Below are positions 54,344-64,000 of a stretch of DNA of 64,000 nucleotides, piece by piece. How positions within the stretch are numbered: position 1 is the stretch's first letter; each line of letters opens with the position of its first letter. The stretch is from Adiantum capillus-veneris (Eukaryota; Streptophyta; Polypodiopsida; Polypodiales; Pteridaceae). The translations under genes and the position numbers were made by a program. The notes under the pieces were generated by a model. The model ran no database searches. It saw only the letters and a program-made list of their open reading frames with translations, and was not told the origin of the DNA. Where the stretch lies: contig CM043953.1 in NCBI GenBank assembly GCA_014529385.2, positions 113,067,549-113,131,548 on the forward strand, in the 5' to 3' direction.

Positions 54344-54640
54344 CAATATGAGCCCAGATCACACTTCCCTTGATTGACATCAACATTGATATTATCTATG
54401 GTGTTTTCTAGTTTATGATTTGTATGGGACGACGTGTGACCATGGTGTTTGGGTGCCACTTTTTTTGTATGATTGAAGACATGTTGCTGGTGTTGACTGT
54501 CCTTATCAATGGAGTCATGATTTCATATTTATTATGCTAGATAGAAGTTAGTTGAGAGCTTTGGATTTACCAAAGTAATATACCAGCACGTGTTTTTTTT
54601 AGTATGTAATTTCTTCTTCCCGTGAGCATTGGGCTACTGC

Positions 54641-55050
54641 ACGGAAGCAAGTATGGAATGGGGATTTTTTTTGTTTGAATTTTCACGCCATTATGCTGTC
54701 CAAATTTTGATTGCTTGTCAATATAATCATGCTTTTTTATCATGTTTGGAAACGTAGTCATGGTTTCATGTATACAAAGCTTAACGAATGTTAGGCAAGC
54801 TTTCACGGAAGCAAGTATGGAATGGGAACTTTTTTTGTTTGCATTTTCACGCCGTCATGCTGCCAAAATTTTGATTGCTTGTCAATATATTCATGCTTTT
54901 TTATCATGTTTGGGAACGTAATCATGGTTTCATGTATACAAAGCTTAAGAAAAGTTAGGCAAGCTTTCATGGAAGCAAGTATGGAATGGGAAATTTTTTG
55001 TTTCCATTTTCACGTCGTTATGCTGCTAAAATTTTAATAGCTTGTCAATA
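54641..55050. repeat. 164-bp tandem repeat, about 2.5 copies
   Basis: Units start at 54641, 54805 and 54969 with (A)CGGAAGCAAGTATGGAATGG, then a T run, TTTTCACGCC, GATTGCTTGTCAATAT, CATGTATACAAAGCTTAA. The copies are 85-90 percent alike by eye. Period equals a short nucleosome-size satellite unit. Confidence 0.9.
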
Positions 55051-55078
55051 TTTCTTTAAACTGTCAGTCTAAGAATAT

Positions 55079-55283
55079 ATTTATTTATTTATTTATTTAT
55101 TTATATTTATAATTATTTATTTATTTATATGTGTGTGTTTATGTACATTAGTAGTTCTTCAACTCGATAAAGTGTTTTTAAGTACTCGTTTATATAATAT
55201 ATATATTTATTTATATGTGTGTTTATGTACGCAAGCAGTTCTTCAACTCAGTAAAGTGTTTTTAATTACTTTTTTATCTGCAA
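55079..55283. repeat. ATTT microsatellite and adjoining ~86-bp duplication
   Basis: TTTA runs at 55079-55126, then two copies of a segment with ATGTGTGTTTATGTAC, AGTTCTTCAACTC and AAAGTGTTTTTAA (about 55127-55200 and 55213-55276). Confidence 0.75.
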
Positions 55284-55723
55284 GAGTCTATGTGTGTATC
55301 ATTACTTTGAGGTCCCTTCCCAAACTCAAGGAAAAACACGTGCAAGTACAACCATCAACATTTTTTAGATTCCTACTTTCAAATTGGCTTATTAGGCATT
55401 CATCCTCACATGTGGTGTGGTGTCTCACACATTATCTGGAATTCATAAAATACAAAGCAATGAATAACACAAAGTTGTGCACATGATCTCACGTCCCCCT
55501 ATATATAAAAGCGTACTCAACATTAGTCATATCAATCATTACAATTCAAAGAACACCATCATATAATTAAAATCAGTTGTGTACAATATTAGGTAGGGCA
55601 TCAAACTTGCAAACACACACACACACACACAATACAACTTGCATCAAACTGGTATAATTTATTGTGTGCTAGTGCATAATTGTTTAAATATATTAATAAG
55701 TGCATAGTTATTTAAATCTCGCC

Positions 55724-56040
55724 TCAATCTTCCACCACATAAGAGCCAGAGATGTCCACCAGGTTGATTGTGCGTTTGCAGACAAGCAAATAGTCAAGCT
55801 CCGCCTGCAAAGCGGCCCTCCGAGTGCTGTCAATGTAGCCTCGTATCTCCCACTTGGCTAGATCACTTTTCATTGTCTCATAGCCTTCATTGAGTTCATG
55901 GTTTCCAGTGTTGCGAGCGCGGTTAGGGAGGTTGAACATCCGGATAGCCTTATTTGTGTCACGCTCCCTCTACATGAACATCTTCTTTTCTTCAAGGGGT
56001 GCATTGGGGGGGAGTTTGTGAAGTATATGAACAAGGTAAC
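55724..56040 (-). pseudogene. Minus-strand coding fragment, unknown
   Basis: The minus frame reads from about 56030 through LPPNAPLEEKKMFM, one TAG, then RERDTNKAIRMFNL and MKSDLAKWEIRGYIDSTRRA to a stop at 55724. It has normal charged helical composition, and the frame stays open on both sides of the stop, so it looks like a last exon of a decayed gene. It converges on the 50.6-54.3 kb gene, the same layout as in the TIR transposon. No family recognised. Confidence 0.35.
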
Positions 56041-56198
56041 TCTAAATTTGGGATGGATAATCACACTAAAATACTCATATTATAACTCAAAATTCCATAA
56101 TTTGAACCAGCTTGAGAACCTTCTTGCCCAAACTTGAGCCGGTCATTTTTCATTTTGAACAAGCTTTGGATAAAGCGAACCTATCTTTTCTCAAGCCC

Positions 56199-56234
<36 letters not shown>

Positions 56235-57239
56235 GTCGGTACTCTCATACCCCTATCTTATCTCTATTTCACAAGTATGTTTTTCTCGCTCCTTCCCTCG
56301 GTACTTATTTCACCTACCTCAACACCACCTTAGAGAGCGTACATATGAGAGAAATTCATGCTTATATAAACTCAAAAAAGCATCACCTTTAGCCAAAAAA
56401 CACGAATTGATAAACTCACAAATAAAATTAATCCCTTCCCGAAAAAACCTGTAGACTTTCATCTATCCCTTATTTGATCTTGGTTGGGTGGACAAGCCAA
56501 GCAATCGGTTATTGATCAAATTTATTTTAACATCTTTCATAAGCTAATCTTGATATTCTAAGGAGCCCAAATTGGATGATCCTCACACGTATCTCACTAC
56601 TTATGCCAATTACAAAGGTATCAAAATCATTATTGGGTTCTCAAGCCATGTATTGAAAATGAGGATTCTCTCTCACTAAAAAAAACATGACTCTTTAACT
56701 ACCCCAACTAATAACTCTTGCACATCTTTTCTGACACCTAGTACTTCCTCTAGCTTTAATAGAGGAAAGTCTTGCAGCTTTACTACATGAAGAGGCAGAT
56801 ATACTCCCATTCCGCACCTCCTTGACTTATGATCATCTATACTCTGTAGGTATTTTCTGGCTCATGTGGAAGGATGCATCTTGCAAAAAGACCTCTACCT
56901 CGCAGGGTGAAAGCATGTATTGGTGTTACCGCTATTCAACTTTTTTAAGGTTGGCTTAGCAAAACATAGGACAGGTAGATTTCTTGCAAACTTATCACAA
57001 TTTTGCAGACATTGCAATTTTGAATTCTCCTTGTCAAAAGCTTTCCAATGATAGGCAAGAAATCTTATCAAATTTTGCGTACATTGAAATTTTGTTGGTA
57101 TGTTCATACGGGACAGATGAAATTGGGATCCTTAAGTTTCTATCAAAGTAGTGTCCAAGACACCACTTTTTGGACCACCAATACATGCTTTAGCCCCACC
57201 TAAATCTATCTATATACACCGCTTGTATCAAAATGAGAT
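56041..57239. other. No gene seen
   Basis: Contains a CT run at 56203-56231. Two copies of TTTTGC(A/G)(G/T)ACATTG(C/A)AATTTTG occur near 57001 and 57074. Nothing else supported. Confidence 0.5.
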
Positions 57240-58830
57240 TTTAGATTAGTTTCCACCCAAATCAATCTCAGTGTTTTGACTTATTTTTTGGCAACCCTAA
57301 ATTGTTGGATGAAGCCCCAATTGGTTGGACATACCATCAGCCTATTAAAAGTTTGGTTTACTACAATGATTTTTTACGTCACAATATTATCCTTGATTGT
57401 GCTTGTAATAAATATAGCACCTTTTACAAGGATTTTGGGATTTAGGAAAACATGTCTGCACTTGTGATCTTAATGTGATTGAAGACGCCAGGATCCAAAA
57501 AATATTGGAAAAAGGATTGAATCACATCCATAGTTTTCCCAAAAACCCACCCATACCTTTCTCTATCAGCTTTACTTAGATGCTTAACTAACCTTTTCAG
57601 CTATCTCCAACAAGAGAAGATAGTCCTACTGTACTTAGTCAAACCAGTTCAACAATGTTTCGTTCAAAAGATTTCTCGCCTACTACTAAACAATTGGCTA
57701 TCTAAAAATAGTACTTGGATCACATCAGATCTCGATCTAAAATTTCAAAAGCTTGCACACAAAGAGTCTATTCAAATTTTCTCAGGATACATTGTAACCC
57801 CTTTTGGCTTGTTAAAAGCTTTACTGAGGTCACGCTCAGCCTCCCCAGTCAAATATTCCATCGCTTTTTTGTAGACATTAATCGCTGTTACGAGAATATA
57901 CCCTTGAATGGGGATATAGGGTTGAAGAATATTCTTAGGAAAATGACTAAGATTGCATTTAGACATGATAGGTTAAAAAATCTTTTGTACTTTCCCCTCA
58001 GTAATAAGCCTAGATGGATTAAAAAATCCAACTCATCTCACTCCTCCCACTTTTATGAGAAAAAAACTGGTTGATAACATGAATTGGCTTCTGGAAAACT
58101 GTTGAGTTCACTTTGGTGGCTAGTGCTTTAACCAAACCTTAGGTATCCCTATGGGATTTTCCTGATCACCCCTTACATGTAATTTATATTTAGCTTTTTT
58201 GAATACAAATGGTTTCTTGAAACCATGGGAGATAAAAATAACTAGCATAAACACTCGGTATTTAAACATGCATACAGATACATGGACAATATCTTAAGAC
58301 TCAACAATAGATCTTTCCTTGATGAGATTATCCTTATTTATCCTGACTGCCTTAAAGTTGAACCAACCTACGGTGATGATTTTTATACAACCTCCAGGTT
58401 CTTTTCCACCTCTACACAATTCCTTATGTTACACAATCCCTACCGATTCATCTAGAAAAGAGATCAAATTAAAATCTTCTCCATCGATTTTTTCAAGAGT
58501 AAGAGTAACCGGCCACATAAAGAAGCTACTCCCTGAGTAGGCCTAGTAGGCCCATGCACAATGGGAGTTTTGCCAACCCATTGTATATGGTGATTGGGAT
58601 AGTGTGGGTACCCACACATACACATATGCATTGACACAAGCTTGGAAAGGATTTTAAAACAAAAAACTATGTCCCCCCCCCCCCCCTCCTTCAGTGGCTA
58701 CCTTAACACTGGAGTGTATGTCCTCCTGGTGGAAGGGTGCCCTTATGAAGGGTGCAAGCAGAATTATTTTGGGTAAATAGATAGAATCGTGGGCAGTTAA
58801 AACCTCTTTTACTCTACTCATTCTATCAAG
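57240..58830 (+). mobile_element. Penelope-like retroelement remnant (RT plus GIY-YIG endonuclease)
   Basis: Plus-strand RT blocks: motif A-like FFVDINRCYENIPL (Asp near 57874), QTLGIPMGFS near 58136-58165 (motif B), CNLYLAFFEYKW, then RYMDNILRLNN at 58276-58308 (motif C with DD changed to DN) and a following IYPDCLKVEPT. The IYP...L.L..T block after motif C is a hallmark of Penelope-like RTs. Downstream near 58705-58790 the frame reads NTGVYVLL, CPYEGC, NYFG, matching GIY and YIG blocks with Cys pairs between, as in endonuclease-bearing members. Stops (58121, 58165, 58452, 58774) show decay. A C run at 58674-58687 lies between the domains. Confidence 0.65.
57715..58074 (+). pseudogene. Penelope-like RT fragment (longest open part)
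   Basis: 119 open codons containing motif A (D54 in FFVDINRCYENIP) and a following KNILRKMTKIAF helix. The ATG at 57715 is probably internal. The rest of the RT follows in another frame after 58079. Confidence 0.55.
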
Positions 58831-60490
58831 AAGGATTTAAGCCTTGATTGTGTTTGTTGTGTGTATGTGAAAGAGAGGAGTGTGTGACTGTTGCTTACTT
58901 ATAGAATGGAACTCATGGAGAAACCATCTCATGTTTGTGAGTTCTCTGTTTGGTTTTATCAAGTATATACTACACTTTGTCAGATTAGTTAAACTGCCTA
59001 TGACTTATTTCATCATATTCTCTTTTTGCTCTGAATCTATAATGTAGGCTCTGCATAATTTAAGGTTGTTTTGGTAGCTCACAAGCCCTATGATAGCACA
59101 CCTTCATCCTTTTTATTGATTGCGTTGCGTAGCAAGGCATTGGTTTTTTGATGGCCCTCATTTTGTGCAGACTTTTAAGCACTAATTATTTTACCCAGCA
59201 TATGGTATACTGTACAAGGAACTATACCGGTTTGGCTTGTGTTTTGAAACTTGAGGCTCGTTATTTCCCTTGTTGATTACTGACATCTAGTGAATTCATA
59301 TTGATAGCCAATATATTTTTGGATTACTTTGGGTCTTTTGCTTAGTTATCTTGATGCTCGTTGTTTTTGGTAAAGAGGTGGCTCGTGTTTTTGGGTACAA
59401 AAAGAGGGGATACCCCATATGGTGTCAGAAAAGGCAGTGGAAACTCTGTGCAATTTTTATGAGCTAAGAACATTATATACTCTACCCAAAAAGGCCCTAG
59501 TTGCATTGAAATGTTTTCTATCTAGTTGTTTACTAACATTGTTGCTATCGTGGTTAGGCTTCACATTCAACAATTGAGGTTTTTTTACCGTGTACTAAGG
59601 GTTGTTTTTTTTATAGAACAGATAGAAAAGAACGGGATTTGAGGCCCATGGGGTTTGTTTTTTGAAATACCTAGTGGCTATTTCTTGGTTCTAAATGAGA
59701 TGGATATTGCATTTTTTTTTTCATAGATTCATAGCGAGTCTTATTACATAATTTTTTCAAGAAAGGAGGTAAGAATGAAGTCACAATCATTTGATTGATA
59801 TTGATAAATTCTTGGGCTATTTTTTGAAGGATCATACAATAGGATAGAAATGATAATTTGGCCATAATTTTGGGATTAATTCACTTGGATCAGAAGGGGT
59901 GGTGTCCTTTCACCGATCAGAATGATATGTATGTTAATATGTGTGGGGCGCATGTCTTACCTCACCATCCTATCTTATTGCAGTATTAGCGAGAACCACA
60001 ATTAATTTGTCAAACCATGGGACGAAGCTGACTCGACTAGTGCATAGAGGCTACAAGAGGTTGTCAATATCTTGGAAAACAACTAACAACTCGCATCTAA
60101 CTCAAGCTACACTCAAGTGACTGAAATCACCAAAAGCCAATCGCTCATCAGCAAGCAAATCACATTTGTTACAGCATCAGATGACATCCAAACGTAACAA
60201 AACTTCTAGGACAAGTTTATAAGACCTAAGAACACATGGCTATGGCCTCAAACCCCACTTTAGGTCAAGTTCCAAATCACGATTATTAACAGCAGTGGAT
60301 TTTTGACCTAGTCGTTTTCGACCCAGAATGCATCTAAATGCTTAGCAATGATGCCCCAATACCCCGCCTATCCTTAATTTTTTATTTGAACATGTAAATT
60401 CCTAGTTATGATGGCATTAGGCGGTGGATTGGCGATGCCAAAAGCTACGAAATACTGTGAATGGCTTACGTCAATGCATAGAGCTCTTAC
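58831..60490. other. No gene seen
   Basis: A/T-rich single-copy-looking DNA without supported ORFs, repeats or RNA genes. Confidence 0.5.
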
Positions 60491-60491
60491 C

Positions 60492-60949
60492 TGCGGTTGC
60501 AATGCAACAAACACAATTGCAATGTGACAACCAGAGAGCGAGTAGGAAGAGCGAGAAGGAGAGAAGTGAGCGTCGTTAGCTCACGCTGTGTTTCTATTAT
60601 CCAAAAACTTGATAAAATCTTTACAAAGTTGTCTTTTATACCTTAGCCAAGTCTAAAATGTGTAATGTCCGGCGCCCCAGATCTTTGAGACTCCACACTT
60701 ATTGTATCTACAACCTAGGTACACTAAGTGACCTATTCTTTACATCTTGGAACTCTTATTGAGCCAGTAACATGTTACAATTATCACAATGGCTAAATAA
60801 ATCGGGAAATTACAATACATGGCCATTTTGGAAAAATGTGAAAAGTGTGTAACTCCAATTTTTACTGCTCTTCATATTCATCTTTGATGTGCATTCATAA
60901 GGCTTCGATCATTAGTAGGCCCTGTTAACTGGCGTCGGCTTAGTTAACA
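60492..60949 (-). repeat. Putative 3' LTR of element 5 (minus strand)
   Basis: On the minus strand a purine tract GGAAAGGCGGAA (60953-60964 region) is followed by TGTTAACTAAGCCGACGCCA, the form of a polypurine tract and LTR start. The inner edge is well placed; the outer edge (tgcggttg at 60492) is a guess by the TG...CA rule. The partner LTR is not in the window. Confidence 0.4.
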
Positions 60950-62397
60950 TTCCGCCTTTCCTATTTAGTGCCCGTCCTTGGGCACTATTGAAAAGTGTCC
61001 CTGGAGGCTAGGGAAGGTTTTTGATTGATTGTTGATGGGCTGATTTCTTCATTGGTCGTTGGATTTGTTGATGAGGTTCAATTTGCTGCAGCATCTTCAT
61101 TGGTCCAAAGTTGTTTCACGTGAGAGATGATGTTGCATTTGTCCGTTGTAATAGAATAATGAGGAGGCTTTTGTTTATTTATGAAAAGTATGTACAAGGG
61201 AAGTAGAATGATGGGGTTCCAAATTAGGGTCTAATACCTGGATGACCAAAGGGAAAAAACCTAGTGGGAAAAAAATGCCTTTGGGATACGTGCATTATTG
61301 GAGTACTTATTAGCATGGGAAATCTTAATAAAGTACTGAAGGGATTATTTGCTGATAGATATGGAATTAAAAAGGCAGCAAATATGAGAGGGTAGCATGA
61401 TGGAACATTTGTTGCATGTTGTAGTCCACTCAAGGTGCATAGGTGGAAGCAAAAAAGAGTGTCTAATGCATATGTCCAATGGTGGGACATCCTATTTATG
61501 CATACACAAAAATGCATGGAAAACAATATGCTGTGCTAGAATGATTTTGAGGGGTAATTCAGAAATATAGTGTAGCTATAACATATGACATGGCTCTGCA
61601 ATCTGGCACCCCTTTAAGAATGGTTTTCATTGTCGAGGATATGTGCTCTCATCCTACTATGCACTATGCGTGAGTGTTGGACTCTACAACACTCCACCAA
61701 CTGTAAGTTAATAGACTTCGACTCTTATGCTCATCTCATCCAGCATGAGCGACATGACTTTAGATATGCTCAACTCTTCCAGCTTGAGTGTAAGCCTAAT
61801 AACTATGACTCTTAGCACCTCCTTAGCACAGAGTCTAATATGACTTGAAGCTTTGGGACTAATGCTTTGCTCATTTCATGGCTCAACAGCCCAACTCTGA
61901 CTATGCCAAAGAGTGTTTTTTGCACCCTGGCGACTTGACTTTTTACATTCTTGTGCTTACTACAAACATTTCTTTAGGTAAAAGTAAGCTTGAATCCTCA
62001 AAAAGAGGATTAGTGAAGGACCAAGTTGGCATTGAAGGTTTATTTTGGCATACCTGTTTCATCATCTTTGAATCTGCATTCACTTTGGTTGGGTTGTCCT
62101 TCTTTGACTATAAAGACTCCCTCATCTGTTTGATTCTCCAATTGGGCCTGTTGATAGGATTCTTTGATGTTGTTGTAGGCCTTTGTTCACTGTCGACATC
62201 TGGTTTTTTTCTAGGAGCATTGGAAGATTTAGGAATCCAAATCTCTTGATCACCTTGTATCTCCATTGTTGAGCTCTTGAGATCTCATGCAGGTCTGGTG
62301 TAGCTGCAGTTGGCTTGCGTTTGACGGGTAGCCAAATCTTTGTATATCCTTTGTAGAATCCTTGTCCAAGAGGATGATTCTTTGATATCCATATTTT
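60950..62397 (-). other. 3' untranslated region of element 5, no gene
   Basis: Contains the putative polypurine tract at its left edge and short repeats AT(A/G)CTCA(A/T)CTC(A/T)TCCAGC(A/T)TGAG (61726-61747, 61767-61788). A plus ORF at 61878-62249 has no recognisable content and is not called. Confidence 0.4.
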
Positions 62398-64000
62398 TTA
62401 TGTATCCTCTTGAGAGTTGTGGTTGACTTTAGCAGCTTTTGATGTTGTTTTGTTGTATACCTGCTTCGTAGGTATCCTAGTATATTGTTGAGGTTGATAC
62501 CTAATGGGCCTTCTTTCTTGGGAGGGACTTGACGTTACTTCATATGCCCTTACCTGAGGTTTTGGTACCCATATATGTATGTTACCTCCATAGTGCTCCT
62601 GTTTCTTTAAGCTCCATTGTGATGCTATCCATCCCATGTGTTTGTCTTTCTGTGTTGATTTCCTGTCTTTAATCCAAACCGGATCATTGACTTTGACTAA
62701 AGTGCTCTGAACAAACACTTGCTTGACTTTCTTTTTCTTTCTTGAGTACTTTGGCTGATATATCTTTGCTTTTCTAGGTTTCTCCTTAGAGGTTTCAATT
62801 GGGTTAGCAACTGACTTGAAGTTTTGAAAGCCTTTCTTGATGGTCCATGAGGGTTCTTTGATGTAGAGGCATATGCTGTCACACCTTCTTTGCTAATTGG
62901 TGGAAGTTCCACTTTAACTTCACCTTTGTATGCAAGATTTTTCTTTGACTCTTGTGACTTTTGCAACTCTAAATCTAGCATTAATGGTACCTGTAAATGT
63001 TGTTGGCTACCTCTTAGAGAAGAAAGTAATAGCATTTTATCTTCTTTGTAGGACTTGTGTTGTTCTAACCACTAATGTCCAAGAATGACATCTGCAAGCA
63101 TTTCCTTGGAAGGCTTCACCTGAAACTTTACATGTTCTTCATAATTTTGGATGCTAAGGGTAGCAACCATTTCTTTTTTACTTGTATGAAAACCTTGCAT
63201 TGTTTTTCTATCATGTTTGCATGGAGTGATCTGAAGGATCCTTTGGATGTTCTCTGCAAACATATTGTATTTTGCTTCTTTATCCATTAGAGCATTGCAT
63301 CTGAAACTTGCTCCTTTTGTACTGTTGAGAACTATAGCTATTCTCATTGGACATTCCATTGAAGATCTTCGTCGTGCTCTTGCCATGGTCTCATCTTGAT
63401 CTAACTGTGTCTCTATGGAGGGTGGCTTGAGACTTTGTTTTCCAATCTGACTTACATCAGCTGATTTGACTGGCACTATCTGATTGATCTTTGGACTTCC
63501 TATTTCTTCGTGGTTGTTTGCAACCTCATTCTTATTAACTTCTGGCTCTGGTGGAATTCCTTGCTCAATAGCTATCGTGGTTGCTTTTTGTTCTATTTGA
63601 TCTGCATTTTCTATTGCCTGATTTTCTTTAAGCTCTTCTGAAGTTCTGATTGATGGAGATGAATCATCTTCAATAAGATTTGCTTTGGCATCAGTCTCCA
63701 TTTTGATTGTGCTTGAGGACTTTGTACTATCATCTACGGGTCACCAGTCTTGGTCTTTATTCTTTGCTGTCTCTGAAGACTGCATCTTGTTTGAATTATG
63801 TATCTCTGACATCTTCTGAGCCATTGGCATTCCCAAGATGATGCCGTCTGGCATATCTTTTGTTGTGATCACATAGAATTGAGCTATGATGATATGTGAA
63901 CTTACTTTAATGGTGTTGGAGACGATTCCCCAGCATTCTGCTCGTTGGTTTCCTGATATGCTCACAAATTCAGGAGCATCTTCCAGCTGTGGTTGGCCAC
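62398..64000 (-). pseudogene. Element 5 polyprotein 3' end: protease-like domains and WVPK region
   Basis: Minus-strand fragments 63741-63965, 63072-63701, 62697-63035 and 62398-62718. The first ends a retropepsin-like domain (QFYVITTKDMPDGIILGMP). The second has an acidic linker, then CNALMDKEAKYNMF, VKFQVKPSKEMLADVILGH, closely resembling the gypsy-2 downstream protease but with DTG changed to DKE. The fourth contains MGWIASQW and GGNIHIWVPKPQVRAY, aligning with the W[VI]PK region of gypsy-2. No RT lies between the protease-like parts. Continues beyond the window. Confidence 0.55.

Noticed and set aside
54641..55050. CRISPR-like repeat array
   Set aside because: Repeats are contiguous 164-bp units without spacers, in plant nuclear DNA.
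61878..62249. Plus-strand ORF of 123 residues with hydrophobic segments
   Set aside because: It lies antisense in the probable 3' region of element 5 and has no recognisable family or start context.
1..64000. tRNA, rRNA or organellar DNA
   Set aside because: No cloverleaf with matching arms, no rRNA or plastid gene sequence noticed; tRNA-like words occur only as primer binding sites.

Overview
This window is nuclear DNA from a land plant with a large, transposon-rich genome. That rests on plant-type Ty1/copia and Ty3/gypsy LTR elements, short GT-AG introns and long CT/GT microsatellites. A Penelope-like element with a GIY-YIG endonuclease fits a gymnosperm or seed-free plant, but the lineage is not settled. 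I see no tRNA, rRNA or ordinary host gene. Almost everything is nested mobile DNA on its way to decay.

Layout. (1) About 1-29577 is a copia element on the minus strand (copia-1), split twice. The first insert is a Tat/Ogre-like gypsy element (gypsy-1, 1016-10196, LTRs about 1.48 kb and nearly identical). The second is another gypsy element (gypsy-2, 12860-27894, perfect 5-bp target duplication ACATG). Gypsy-2 itself carries a 1.6-kb insert flanked by a 9-bp duplication (19483-21070). (2) 29578-30830 and 40389-41508 are minus-strand gag-like remnants of an older element H. (3) 30831-40388 is a 9.6-kb transposon with terminal inverted repeats, placed inside H. (4) 41514-48673 is a second minus-strand copia element (copia-2), also inside H, with TSD GCTTT. 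(5) 48674-50570 is simple-sequence-rich leader-like DNA. (6) 50573-54343 is a decayed multi-exon gene of unknown role. (7) 54641-55050 is a short 164-bp tandem array. (8) 57240-58830 is a Penelope-like element remnant. (9) About 60492-64000 is the 3' end of another minus-strand LTR element.

The most unusual content is in the TIR transposon. Next to a multi-exon transposase-like gene, with its own TATA box, lies a histone H3-like gene (34521-35415). It begins with the canonical H3 tail start (M)ARTKQTA, has an inserted low-complexity basic/acidic stretch of about 175 residues, resumes at a KKPxR segment and continues through most of the H3 histone fold (ELLIR, EDTN, HAKRVTI and QLAR blocks). 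It is broken by two frameshifts and two nonsense changes. Two minus-strand genes converge on it, and a pair of long hairpins lies between the convergent 3' ends.

Other points of interest are a retropepsin-like plus W[VI]PK-repeat module downstream of integrase in gypsy-2, which recurs in the element at the right edge; two mutually similar ~70-aa ORFs in tandem in the gypsy-1 leader; and premature stops throughout the window that look like C-to-T changes, as expected for methylated, silenced DNA.
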